A stretch of DNA of 64,000 nucleotides from a virus, in IMG/VR virus record IMGVR_UViG_3300042889_002115, positions 1 through 64,000 of that record. The stretch is one strand, 5' to 3'. The notes beneath the pieces are model-generated. The model worked only from the letters and a program-made list of their open reading frames with translations, ran no database searches and was not told the DNA's origin. The translations under genes were made by a program, and so were the position numbers. Below are positions 15,703 through 23,703 of this stretch, in pieces (within the stretch, counting starts at the first letter, position 1; every line of letters starts with the position of its first letter).

Positions 15703-16011
15703 ATGCCTCAATCAGATATCCGCACACGCATCAAACCACTAGAAGCTGTAAAAGAACCCCCAATGTACCGCGTGGTTTATTTGAATGACAATCAAACTTC
15801 ATCAGAGTTTGTGGTTGAAAGTTTGATGGAGCATTTTGATTATACTGCCGAAACAGCGGATCAAATCACAATTGACATTCACGAATCTGGCTCAGCTGTG
15901 GTAGCTGTGTTGCCCTACGAAATTGCCGAACAAAAAGGCGTAGAAGTGACCATGCTGGCTCGAGCACAAAGTTATCCTTTGCAGATCAAACTAGAACCTG
16001 AATCAAATTAA
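15703..16011 (+). CDS. clpS: ClpS, N-degron adaptor protein
   Basis: 102-residue ClpS. Core PPMYRVVYLNDNQTSSEFVV aligns without gaps with the E. coli adaptor core: Asn28 and Asp29 match Asn34 and Asp35, and His60 (IHESGSA) matches His66, all contacts for the substrate alpha-amino group. Asp36 is Asn30 here, and the gatekeeper Met40 is Ser34, so the pocket for the N-terminal residue should be altered. ClpS normally serves ClpA, which is not seen in this window; the phage adaptor may act on host ClpA. It overlaps the convergent phosphoesterase gene by 4 bp. Confidence 0.88.
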   Translation: MPQSDIRTRIKPLEAVKEPPMYRVVYLNDNQTSSEFVVESLMEHFDYTAETADQITIDIHESGSAVVAVLPYEIAEQKGVEVTMLARAQSYPLQIKLEPESN

Positions 16012-16799
16012 TAGTTAATCACAATACGCTTTGGGTAGTACACCTGCTGTGAATAAGTTGTGTCTCCCCGACCTCTGCAGTTGTTGACAAATCTAACTCC
16101 GCTACGAACTTGATCCACAGATCCATGATAGTGCCCAAAACACCAGGTGTGAATCTTTTTTTCAGTGTCAGCACCTAGTGCCTGCATCATGTATCGGTTG
16201 CCCGCAGTGTTCATTCTTGAAGATCCTACTAGATCAATGTCGTGCGCAACCAAGGCAGGATCAGGTACTGTGTGAGTAACCACGATGATTTTTTTAACAT
16301 CAGGATGTGTTTGCAATCGTTTGATACTGGTATTCATGTACAGAGCATCGCTTACAGCCATTTGTGCAATGGATCGAACAGTTGCTACGTCAAGGTCATG
16401 ACGCTCGGCATACCATAGCATGGCGTCAGCTGAATCAATGGATGAGTCAAAGTCAAATGCCCACCACCCGGAAGTGCCCACAATAGCAACACCGTCGATC
16501 ACAACCACATTGTCTTGCAAGTACACCACATTGGGTATGAGTTCAATTTGTTGACTCAGATACTGATAACTAAAATCCAGCTGTGTGATATAATTTTTGT
16601 GTTCATCATTGCCGTCTATGTAAAAAACAGCTCGATAGCAGGTTCCTAGATGTTTGAGAGTTTTTAACAACAATGCTTGATCTTTGCACACATCACCGGC
16701 CACAATACACACAGGACTAGTGGCCTGAGCTGTCCAGTCAAAAGATTCAGGCCAGGTTTCAATGTGTAGATCAGAAATTAAATCAAAAGCAAATTGCAT
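16008..16799 (-). CDS. Calcineurin-like metallophosphoesterase
   Basis: 263-residue enzyme with the two-metal phosphoesterase set: DLISDLHIE, VAGDVCKD, DGNDEHKN (in place of GNHE), VVTHTVPD and GHYHG. The Asn-Asp-Glu-His order keeps the usual Asn and His. Substrate not readable; phage members often act on nucleotides or RNA ends. It is oriented against clpS. A second, unrelated-looking phosphoesterase is at 42.3 kb and a third (PlcP type) at 24.8 kb. Confidence 0.88.
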   Translation of the reverse strand: MQFAFDLISDLHIETWPESFDWTAQATSPVCIVAGDVCKDQALLLKTLKHLGTCYRAVFYIDGNDEHKNYITQLDFSYQYLSQQIELIPNVVYLQDNVVVIDGVAIVGTSGWWAFDFDSSIDSADAMLWYAERHDLDVATVRSIAQMAVSDALYMNTSIKRLQTHPDVKKIIVVTHTVPDPALVAHDIDLVGSSRMNTAGNRYMMQALGADTEKKIHTWCFGHYHGSVDQVRSGVRFVNNCRGRGDTTYSQQVYYPKRIVINY

Positions 16800-16823
16800 G
16801 ATACATATTTAAAAGGAAAACAC

Positions 16824-17177
16824 ATGAACATTATATTTGGAGACTCAATCAATCAAATTCCCAACAGTTTTACTGTGCTGGAACTGGACACATTCCGTAT
16901 GATCAACGAAGGTCGTAACGCCACCGCATATTGCGTGATTGAAAAAATTCCCTTGACTGATTTTGACAAGCTGACAGCCTACAAAAAAGTACATAGTGAT
17001 CTCCTGGAGAACTATCGCAGACGCGAATGGACCTATTGTGAGCATGCTATTGAAGGCCTTATGGGCAAGTGGAACAACGAACTAGATTCTTTTTATTCTG
17101 ACCTGTTGTTACGAGTACAGACATATCGTCAAAATCCCCCTGGAGACGAATGGGATGGCACTAGAGTCAAGATTTAA
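16824..17177 (+). CDS. Conserved phage protein, function unknown
   Basis: 117-residue protein beginning MNIIFGDSINQIPNSFTVLE. The ATG at 16824 has AAAAGGAAAA upstream and is preferred to one 30 bp earlier. Middle part is charged and helical (DKLTAYKKVHSDLLENYRRR) with an EWTYCEHAIEGLMGKWN segment. The N-terminal pattern recurs in T4-like aquatic phages, function unknown. Ends overlapping the convergent glycosyltransferase-like gene by 11 bp. Confidence 0.78.
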   Translation: MNIIFGDSINQIPNSFTVLELDTFRMINEGRNATAYCVIEKIPLTDFDKLTAYKKVHSDLLENYRRREWTYCEHAIEGLMGKWNNELDSFYSDLLLRVQTYRQNPPGDEWDGTRVKI

Positions 17178-18456
17178 CGTTAGAATGTTTTAGTAATTCT
17201 TTTGTTCTTTCATATTGTGCCAGAGTCGCCCAGGATGGCCTCCATTGAGGATGGTATTTAGATTCTAAATATTGAAATTTAATTCCGGTTGTGTAATTGT
17301 TCATTTCTGTAATTCCTTGATTTAAATTTTGTTGATATTCAAGAATAACCTGTTGTTGAAATTCTTTACTAAAGAATCTTTTGTGATTGTGTTCGCATAC
17401 TTCTTGCATTTTTTTATACATGATTTCTTTTTGTGCGCCTGGCATAGTTGCAATTGATTTCATTAGATCAACAATTGCAACAAGCCTTTGTGCTGGATCC
17501 TGAATATTGTCATAATCTTCGTCGATAATATTCTCAAATGTCTGAAAGCCGTAACTTTGCAAATATGCTAGACTTCCTGGTGTAGATACCAAAATAAACG
17601 GCTGTCCACAAGCTATTGGTCTCAATATTTTTTCAGTAAGATGCCATCTAGTGTCGTCAAACAATGTTTCTAAAACAATTTCTATGCCGCATGTTTGATA
17701 ATCCTCACCTGCATAATCAGCGCTGGCTGAGCTTGGTGTTAAGTTGTTTTCAAAGAAATCTTCAAGATCAAATCTTGAAATAGACAACGTGGGATTTTTG
17801 AATTGATGAGATTGATAATGGTAATTTTGATCTGTATCACTGAATGACATCTTGCATTTTTCAGCCAGATCATAGTTAACGATTAACTCAGTAAACCTTA
17901 ACCGATATTCCCTGACCCCAGACCAAGCTCTGTTATACACCAGGAAGTCTTTTGTTATTGATTTGTTTTTTAATAACGGGTCTATTTCTGCGTATCTGAA
18001 CCAGTCTCTTGCAATAATAGCATGACTCCAGAGATACACCGGAACAAACTCATTAGATTGATATTTTAAAACCTCGTTACTATTTTTTTCTGAGTGTAAT
18101 ATTAAGGTACGGTCATAAACAGATGGTGGTCCTATTATACGTAACATGAATTCTTTAGCTGTTTTTGAGCTGGTCTCCATGTAAATTTCAAACTCGGGGG
18201 AGTTTGTAGTAAATGGGCAAGAATTTTTTATAAAATTGATTATGTCAGATTCTGAATAGTAATTGTAATCCAATGGTTCTTGATCGTGACATATCATGGC
18301 AGGAATGTTGGGCCACAAATCTGATTTGTCGTAACTTTTTAACATGGTTAGATTGTTGAGATTTCTTGAGCCATGAGGATTCCAACGATAAATTAATAAG
18401 TTATGATTACTGATGCTGTCTAAAAAATTGTATAATCTATCTAAAGGAATTGACAT
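17167..18456 (-). CDS. Glycosyltransferase-like protein
   Basis: 429-residue protein. The C-terminal third has TRWHLTEKILRPIACGQPFI and STPGSLAYLQSYGFQTF, the nucleotide-sugar-site pattern of fucosyltransferase/GT-B-like proteins found in several aquatic phages; the N-terminal half has PAMICHDQEPLDYNYY. The gene is clearly richer in A/T, Asn, Ile and Lys than its neighbours, suggesting recent transfer. Divergent from the sugar dehydrogenase gene with only 3 bp between the start codons. Likely role: glycosylation of virion or host surface; donor and acceptor unknown. Confidence 0.65.
   Translation of the reverse strand: MSIPLDRLYNFLDSISNHNLLIYRWNPHGSRNLNNLTMLKSYDKSDLWPNIPAMICHDQEPLDYNYYSESDIINFIKNSCPFTTNSPEFEIYMETSSKTAKEFMLRIIGPPSVYDRTLILHSEKNSNEVLKYQSNEFVPVYLWSHAIIARDWFRYAEIDPLLKNKSITKDFLVYNRAWSGVREYRLRFTELIVNYDLAEKCKMSFSDTDQNYHYQSHQFKNPTLSISRFDLEDFFENNLTPSSASADYAGEDYQTCGIEIVLETLFDDTRWHLTEKILRPIACGQPFILVSTPGSLAYLQSYGFQTFENIIDEDYDNIQDPAQRLVAIVDLMKSIATMPGAQKEIMYKKMQEVCEHNHKRFFSKEFQQQVILEYQQNLNQGITEMNNYTTGIKFQYLESKYHPQWRPSWATLAQYERTKELLKHSNVKS
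18407..18436 (+). promoter_or_regulatory. Candidate promoter for the sugar-dehydrogenase operon
   Basis: TTACTG (18407-18412), 18 bp, TATAAT (18431-18436), lying inside the start of the divergent glycosyltransferase-like gene; ribosome site AAAGGA at 18442. Confidence 0.45.
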
Positions 18457-18459
18457 CGA

Positions 18460-19710
18460 ATGAAAAATGTTGGATTTATTGGTCTCGGCAAGTTAGGGCT
18501 TGAATGTGCCGAAGTGTTTGCTGAATATTATACTGTGTACGGATATGATATTTACCCAAGATCAAGTGACCTTGTTAAAGTTTGCGATGTGCAGCAAGTA
18601 ATAGAATCATGTGAATGGATTTTTGTGGCAGTGCCTACTCCGCATGCTGACGGTTATGACGGATCAGTTCCGTCAAGCCACATGTGTCCGCAAGATTTTG
18701 GTCACCACGCGGTAATTGATGCGCTGGAAAAAATCAATGCCTATGCTGACTCTCCAAAAAAAGTTGTGCTGATCAGCACAGTGCTTCCTGGTACTACTAG
18801 AAAACACTTTGCAACACTATTAGATCCCAAACACACATTCTTATATAACCCCTATCTTATTGCCATGGGATCGGTTAAGTGGGACATGGTCAACCCTGAG
18901 ATGGTCATGATTGGTTCAGACACCGGAGCAGGCACAGAAATACAGGAACTAGTGGAGTTATATCAGTCCATGATGAAAAATTCGCCACGCTATGTGACAG
19001 GCACCTGGGAAGAATGTGAAGCTATTAAGATCTTCTACAATACATTTATTTCAGCCAAAGTGGGCATAGTAAACATGATTCAAGACTTTGCGGTCAAGAT
19101 TGGTAACATCAATGTGGATGTGGTTACCGATGCACTGGCTGCCAGCACCATGCGGATCATGGGACCTAAATACATGACCGCGGGCATGGGCGATGCAGGT
19201 GCTTGCCATCCGCGTGACAACATTGCTCTACGCTGGTTGGCCAAAGAATACAATATTGGCTATGACTTGTTTGACACCATCATGCGGGCTCGAGAACAGC
19301 AAGCTCGCAACCTTGCTCAGTTTTTGTTTGACACTGCACTACAGGATGGAAAGGCTTTTGGTCTTTTGCCCATAGTGATTCATGGCAAAGCCTACAAGCC
19401 CAACGTGCCTTACTGTATTGGCAGCTACAGCACCTTGGTTGGACACTACTTGAAAGAGCTAGGAGTCCTGGTTAAATATGTTGACCCATTGGCAGATGAC
19501 CGCACAGATTGTGTAACATCGTTTGATCAGCCAGCAGTGATTCTTATGGCACACAATCGCAACATCACATATGGCTACACAGGTGTACAAGCAACAGATC
19601 CAGACTACTTTGAATTTGTTCAAGGCAGCATCATTGTTGATCCGTTCCGACAAGAAGCAAATCGAACAGGCATGACAGTAATACATTATGGCAACACACG
19701 CAGTCTCTAA
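18460..19710 (+). CDS. UDP-glucose/GDP-mannose dehydrogenase family protein
   Basis: 416-residue NAD-dependent nucleotide-sugar dehydrogenase. N-terminal Rossmann motif GFIGLGKLG; FVAVPTPHADGYDG; the STVLPGTTR and LYNPYLIAMGS segments; the catalytic cysteine appears in GAGACHPRDN; the C-terminal domain begins near YKPNVPYCIGSYS. These enzymes oxidise the C6 of a UDP- or GDP-sugar to a uronic acid. The catalytic neighbourhood is shorter than the usual GGSCFPKD, so substrate range may differ. First gene of a cassette with an oxygenase-like protein and an amidinotransferase. Confidence 0.85.
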   Translation: MKNVGFIGLGKLGLECAEVFAEYYTVYGYDIYPRSSDLVKVCDVQQVIESCEWIFVAVPTPHADGYDGSVPSSHMCPQDFGHHAVIDALEKINAYADSPKKVVLISTVLPGTTRKHFATLLDPKHTFLYNPYLIAMGSVKWDMVNPEMVMIGSDTGAGTEIQELVELYQSMMKNSPRYVTGTWEECEAIKIFYNTFISAKVGIVNMIQDFAVKIGNINVDVVTDALAASTMRIMGPKYMTAGMGDAGACHPRDNIALRWLAKEYNIGYDLFDTIMRAREQQARNLAQFLFDTALQDGKAFGLLPIVIHGKAYKPNVPYCIGSYSTLVGHYLKELGVLVKYVDPLADDRTDCVTSFDQPAVILMAHNRNITYGYTGVQATDPDYFEFVQGSIIVDPFRQEANRTGMTVIHYGNTRSL

Positions 19711-20212
19711 ATATCATATTCCTGCATTTTGGGATGATGAATTCCTGGACCTTGAATATATCAATGAAACATTCAACGACAATGAATCAATTGAACATTG
19801 GTTGGCACAAGGATTTTCAAGCAAGTTCACAGGCGACATGTGCGACATGCGTAGTGCACAACCCAGCTGGAACCAAACTATCATTGAAGTGTTCACCCAG
19901 CTGGGATGGCAAGATATTGGCACCAGTTACTACAGAATGATGCCAGGAACAATTTTGCCCACACACCAAGATCTTTACAAAAAATACATTGACATATTTG
20001 ATCTGCAAGGTCAGGAACACACCATTTGCCGAGCTGTGATATTTTTACAGGATTGGCAACCTGGACACTACTTGGAGGCCATGGACGAACCTGTGGTCAA
20101 GTGGCGTGCGGGTGATGTGATAGAATGGTGTTATGACACTCCACACATGGCAGCCAACATGGGTGCCACAGTCAGGTACACGTTACAAGTTACTGGACAT
20201 GTGCCCAAATGA
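19688..20212 (+). CDS. 2-oxoglutarate/Fe(II) oxygenase-like protein
   Basis: 174-residue protein with a probable double-stranded beta-helix. The metal triad can be read as His and Asp in PTHQDLYKKY plus His in CYDTPHMAANMG, followed by an Arg in VRYTLQVTGH that would hold 2-oxoglutarate. RMMPGTILPTHQD is typical of phage members. It probably hydroxylates a small molecule or residue; alternative: a non-catalytic cupin. It begins inside the dehydrogenase end (23-bp overlap) and overlaps the amidinotransferase by 4 bp, so the three are one unit. Confidence 0.68.
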   Translation: MATHAVSKYHIPAFWDDEFLDLEYINETFNDNESIEHWLAQGFSSKFTGDMCDMRSAQPSWNQTIIEVFTQLGWQDIGTSYYRMMPGTILPTHQDLYKKYIDIFDLQGQEHTICRAVIFLQDWQPGHYLEAMDEPVVKWRAGDVIEWCYDTPHMAANMGATVRYTLQVTGHVPK

Positions 20213-21132
20213 TCTCCAGCTACAACGAATACAGCACACTAAAACGCATTGTGGTAGGTGACGCTGCCTATGCCAACTGGCCCACAAAGGATCCTGTGTT
20301 TAGATCCGAAGCTGAACGCACACTGTGGAAACATACACCATTACCCAGCGGACCAGTGCCCGAGCACATTATACAGGAAACCAATCAAGACCTACAAGGC
20401 TTGTGCAGCATTTTGACCATGCATGGTGTGGAAGTTGTGCGTCCCAGTACATTTGACTTTCAAACCCATGATGGGCTGTACAACTATTGCCCACGTGATC
20501 GATTTATTGTGTATGGTTCTATCATAATTGATCCTGCCATGATGTATCCTTGCCGTGATCAAGAATACCAGTGTTATATAGACATACTTGAAGATGCTGA
20601 TCAGATCATTCACATGCCTCGAGACTCAGGTATGGTGCTGGACGCTGCTAATGTGCTGAGAGTAGATCAGCACCGATGGTTATTTTTGGAATCTGCTAGC
20701 GGCAATCGAGCTGCTTACGAGTGGCTATGTGCACAATTGCCCGAGGTAGATATTGAACTGTGTAACTTTTATTCTGGAGTACATATTGATTCAACAATAG
20801 TGGCACTGAATGCAGATCAATTTGTTGTTAATGGCAGCAGACTAGATCGGAATAGAAAAGATCTACCACGACATCTCAAGGGAAAAGAGATATTTTTTGT
20901 TGAAGAAGTAATAGCGCAAGGATTTTACGAATATCCGTATGCATCAAAATGGATTGCACTCAACATGTTGAGCATTGATCCTAAAACCGTCATAGTTGAT
21001 GCCAAACAGGAAGCCATGATACAGGCGCTAGAACAAGGTATGGGCATGACGGTTATACCCCTGGAACTGCGTCACAGCAGGACTCTAGGCGGGGGATTCC
21101 ACTGTGTAACGCTTGATTTGGTACGATGTTAA
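20209..21132 (+). CDS. Amidinotransferase (arginine:glycine amidinotransferase-like)
   Basis: 307-residue member of the pentein fold amidinotransferase family, which moves an amidino group from arginine to an amine through a Cys-amidino intermediate. Signs: NEYSTLKRIVVGD at the start, NYCPRDRFIVYG, VLDAANVLRVD, the catalytic His in SGVHIDSTIVAL, and the catalytic Cys in GGGFHCVTLD close to the C-terminus. Relatives make guanidinoacetate or guanidino groups in natural products. Coupled to the oxygenase-like gene; convergent overlap of 4 bp with the next minus-strand gene. Confidence 0.85.
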   Translation: MISSYNEYSTLKRIVVGDAAYANWPTKDPVFRSEAERTLWKHTPLPSGPVPEHIIQETNQDLQGLCSILTMHGVEVVRPSTFDFQTHDGLYNYCPRDRFIVYGSIIIDPAMMYPCRDQEYQCYIDILEDADQIIHMPRDSGMVLDAANVLRVDQHRWLFLESASGNRAAYEWLCAQLPEVDIELCNFYSGVHIDSTIVALNADQFVVNGSRLDRNRKDLPRHLKGKEIFFVEEVIAQGFYEYPYASKWIALNMLSIDPKTVIVDAKQEAMIQALEQGMGMTVIPLELRHSRTLGGGFHCVTLDLVRC

Positions 21133-21416
21133 CCGGATTCAACTTGGCCAGTAGCTACACCATCACTGTTTGATAACACATAATTAACAAATGTTTCAGC
21201 CGCTTCTTGTGTGTGCCAGCCGCGTTTGACTTCTACAGATGTTTGGTCAGTATTTGCAGTTATGTTTGCTGCATTTTCGTATCCTGGCATCAAGTCCCCG
21301 CCAAGACCGTTGTCAATCATTTCTTGTGCTTTGATTTGAATATCTCTTAAAATATTCAAATTTGCTGAATTAGTCCTAACTGCCTCAACCGAATATGTAA
21401 CTACAGATATCCACAT
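21129..21416 (-). CDS. Small phage protein, function unknown
   Basis: 95-residue protein starting MWISVVTYSVEAVRTNSANL, with a helix pair and a GWHTQEAAETFVNYVLSNSD strand-helix end. The pattern (short N-terminal strand, helix, Trp-rich turn) resembles small alpha+beta sandwich proteins, without a recognisable active site. Excellent ribosome site (AAGGAG) and a late-type CATAAATA box upstream. Confidence 0.72.
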   Translation of the reverse strand: MWISVVTYSVEAVRTNSANLNILRDIQIKAQEMIDNGLGGDLMPGYENAANITANTDQTSVEVKRGWHTQEAAETFVNYVLSNSDGVATGQVESG

Positions 21417-21432
21417 AAAAACTCCTTTTTTT

Positions 21433-21440
21433 TATTTATG
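21433..21440 (-). promoter_or_regulatory. Late-type promoter box
   Basis: Reads CATAAATA on the minus strand, 17 bp upstream of the start at 21416; matches the T4 late box TATAAATA at seven of eight positions. Confidence 0.5.
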
Positions 21441-21453
21441 AACAGCTACTGAT

Positions 21454-21482
21454 TTGACATTATTCCAGATGTGTTGTATAAT
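21454..21482 (+). promoter_or_regulatory. Sigma70-type promoter of the UV endonuclease gene
   Basis: Perfect TTGACA (21454-21459), 17 bp, perfect TATAAT (21477-21482). The ATG at 21489 lies exactly where transcription should start, so the message appears leaderless. Confidence 0.88.
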
Positions 21483-21488
21483 ACAAGC

Positions 21489-22517
21489 ATGATTACACCT
21501 AAGATTGGTTTTTGTTGCAAATGGCTAAATGATCCGAGCGAATGTGGCGGCATGAAAGTCAATGCAGTGGACCGTGAACTAAACGGCCGATCAACCACCA
21601 TGCGCTGGCTTCGCGAACATGCAGACGAAGCTGAACAACGGCAATGGGACATAATGAATCACAATGCTGCCGCAGCAGTAAAAATGATTGAACGAGTGGC
21701 CACGCTACCTCCCGAACGCAGAATGGTGCGCCTGGGTAGTGAAATGCTGCAAGGATATACTGAAGCCAGCTGGATTGACTGGTGGCAGCGAACAGAGATA
21801 CAAGATCATCTGGCCCGTATTTTTGCTCCTGTTGGCGAAACTGCCCGCAGACTGGGTGTGCGACTCAGCTTCCATCCCGGACAGTTCTGTGTGCTGGCCA
21901 GTGAGTCGGATGAAATTGTAGAACGCAGTATCCTGGAATTTGAGTATCATGCAGACATGGCCCGTTGGATGGGCTATGGAAAAACCTGGCATGATCATGG
22001 TTTTAAAATCAACGTACATTTGTCGGGTAAAGGTGGTCCCGACAAGTTTTTGCGCACACTGGGTCGACTGACTCCTGAAGCGCGAAATCTAATTACCATC
22101 GAGAATGATGAGATGACAAATGGGATTGATACTACTTTGCTTGTGGCTGAGCATGTTGCTCTTGTGCTGGATGTACACCACCACTGGATCAACTCGGGGG
22201 AATACATCACCCCCACTGACTCTCGTACAATGCGGGTTATTGAGTCTTGGCGTGGTCAGCGTCCTGCTCTTCACTACTCTGTTAGTCGTGAAGATATTTT
22301 GGTTGGGCATGATCGAAGCGTTCGACCAGACCTTTCTGAACTTCTTGATCGAGGTTTTAAAAAGCAAAAGCTCCGCGCACATAGTGACTTCATGTGGAAT
22401 GATGCCTGCAACAAATGGGTAGTGGGGTTTGCTGACAATTTTGACATTCAGTGCGAAGCCAAGGGCAAGAATCTAGCATCCATGCAGGTGTACGAGCACT
22501 ACAAACAACTAGCATGA
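21489..22517 (+). CDS. uvsE: UV damage endonuclease (UvsE/UVDE family)
   Basis: 342-residue TIM-barrel endonuclease that nicks DNA 5' to UV photoproducts and other lesions. Family motifs: MITPKIGFCCKW at the start, SFHPGQFCVLAS, FKINVHLSGKGG, ITIENDE, LVLDVHHHWIN, ALHYSVSRE and RAHSDFMWN; the His, Glu and Asp residues in these segments bind the metal cluster. Start at 21489 is set by the promoter just upstream and by MITPKIG matching the family N-terminus. Protects phage DNA in sunlit water. Overlaps the next gene by 4 bp. Confidence 0.93.
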   Translation: MITPKIGFCCKWLNDPSECGGMKVNAVDRELNGRSTTMRWLREHADEAEQRQWDIMNHNAAAAVKMIERVATLPPERRMVRLGSEMLQGYTEASWIDWWQRTEIQDHLARIFAPVGETARRLGVRLSFHPGQFCVLASESDEIVERSILEFEYHADMARWMGYGKTWHDHGFKINVHLSGKGGPDKFLRTLGRLTPEARNLITIENDEMTNGIDTTLLVAEHVALVLDVHHHWINSGEYITPTDSRTMRVIESWRGQRPALHYSVSREDILVGHDRSVRPDLSELLDRGFKKQKLRAHSDFMWNDACNKWVVGFADNFDIQCEAKGKNLASMQVYEHYKQLA

Positions 22518-22804
22518 ACATAATTCTCAAAGATATTTTTACCTGGATACATGATGATTACAAAACTAACAGATTCCGTTTTGTCGTGGAAGTACTTGCT
22601 TGGGCTATCAGTATTGGCTGTAGCATTACGATGGCTGCCACTGTACCCACTCCCCCTTTACTTGCTATGTATCCTATTTGGATTCTTGGTTGTGCTATGT
22701 ACGCTTGGGCTAGTTGGACTCGCAAATCGTTTGGTATGTTGGCTAACTACATCCTGCTGGTGACCATTGACAGTGTTGGCTTGATCAGGATGCTGACACA
22801 ATAA
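22514..22804 (+). CDS. Small integral membrane protein
   Basis: 96-residue protein with three hydrophobic segments (VVEVLAWAISIGCSITMAA, LLAMYPIWILGCAMYAWA and NYILLVTIDSVGLIRML). The layout resembles one half of small transporters such as PnuC-like proteins, but it is too short to assign. Translationally coupled (ATGA) to the UV endonuclease. Confidence 0.72.
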   Translation: MNIILKDIFTWIHDDYKTNRFRFVVEVLAWAISIGCSITMAATVPTPPLLAMYPIWILGCAMYAWASWTRKSFGMLANYILLVTIDSVGLIRMLTQ

Positions 22805-22828
22805 TTTTACAAACGCGATCTCTGACTA

Positions 22829-23323
22829 TCAGCTGCCGCAACCTACCAATTTACAGTATTTGACAAATTCGTAGGTTCCCCATATGGTTCCCAATACCAT
22901 TATTATTAGCAGTGTTGCTAGTAATACTGTTTCTATTAGATCTTCAAGTTCTTTTTTGTGACGGGCTGCTGCTTCTTTTTCACGACGAATAGCATGTGCT
23001 TCATCCGCATCCATGGCAGCGGAGCGTGATTTGATCTTGTTCCAGACGTCTACCTTGCCTGCTTGCATGAACAGCAGTTGCAACTCGTCTTCAAATCGTT
23101 TGGCCTGATCCAGAGCCATCTCAATCTGGATGGCTGTGCCCATACTGGATTTTTTACCACTGTTTTTGGATTCCACCATGGCCTTGGATGCAGTGCTCTT
23201 GGCGTCAAAGTATTTGCCCAGCACTGGTCCCAAGGACGCTACATCGTCCACAGTCTTGGATACTTTTTTAATCAATGCAACAGCAGCTTGTATGCCGGCC
23301 AGTGCGGTTAGCGGATCAATCAT
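22829..23323 (-). CDS. Tail-anchored membrane protein, function unknown
   Basis: 164-residue protein: helical N-terminal domain (ALAGIQAAVALIKKVSKTVD), Ser/Lys-rich linker, charged coiled-coil part (EAHAIRREKEAAARHKKELE) and one membrane helix near the C-terminus (TVLLATLLIIMVLGTIWGTY) with a short Cys-containing tail. Similar in style to the membrane/coiled-coil proteins at 27.5-29 kb. Overlaps the upstream gene by 4 bp. Confidence 0.75.
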   Translation of the reverse strand: MIDPLTALAGIQAAVALIKKVSKTVDDVASLGPVLGKYFDAKSTASKAMVESKNSGKKSSMGTAIQIEMALDQAKRFEDELQLLFMQAGKVDVWNKIKSRSAAMDADEAHAIRREKEAAARHKKELEDLIETVLLATLLIIMVLGTIWGTYEFVKYCKLVGCGS

Positions 23324-23556
23324 TTTAGTTCTTTTCTTCCTTCTAATTTACATATTTCTTTGTGCAATCGATTGGAGCAATCTTTCTTTTGCCATTCCAC
23401 GCAAACTACTCGACGATCATATACATCGCCCGTCCAGGTCCATCTAACACATGCCCATGTGTAGTCCGTGGCTTTTTCAGTATCTTTTTTGGTTTGAGCA
23501 CCTGAATTCAACATGCCCAAACATACCACAACAATAAACACCACAGTTTTGATCAC
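23320..23556 (-). CDS. Small secreted cysteine-containing protein
   Basis: 78-residue protein with a signal-peptide-like start (IKTVVFIVVVCLGMLNSGAQ) and then a Trp/Cys-rich body (YTWACVRWTWTGD, RRVVCVEWQKKDC) carrying four cysteines, suited to disulphides in the periplasm. The start is GTG at 23556, behind a late-type GTAAATAC box. Function unknown. Confidence 0.7.
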   Translation of the reverse strand: MIKTVVFIVVVCLGMLNSGAQTKKDTEKATDYTWACVRWTWTGDVYDRRVVCVEWQKKDCSNRLHKEICKLEGRKELK

Positions 23557-23572
23557 AAAAAAGCCTCATGCA

Positions 23573-23580
23573 GTATTTAC
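23573..23580 (-). promoter_or_regulatory. Late-type promoter box
   Basis: Reads GTAAATAC on the minus strand, 17 bp upstream of the start at 23556; same octamer as in front of 31573 and 61775. Confidence 0.5.
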
Positions 23581-23647
23581 ATAGGGCTTTTAAATTGTAA
23601 ACCGGGCAGTTATCGCGGCTGGAACTGGTTTGCATGTTATGCAACTG

Positions 23648-23680
23648 GTGTAACAAAACTGTAATATTTGGTTGTTAAAT
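23648..23680 (+). promoter_or_regulatory. PhoB-type box and -10 of pstS
   Basis: Two half-sites in 11-bp register, GTGTAAC (23648-23654) and CTGTAAT (23659-23665), separated by 4 bp as in proteobacterial Pho boxes. A TTAAAT -10-like element (23675-23680) follows 10 bp later, where it should be when PhoB replaces the -35 contact. No sigma70 -35 is visible. Confidence 0.72.
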
Positions 23681-23703
23681 AAATGTACTAACAAGGAGAC
23701 TTT

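Noticed and set aside
23593-23610. Third Pho-box-like half-sites upstream of pstS
   Set aside because: TGTAAA and CAGTTA are not a good pair; too weak to claim.
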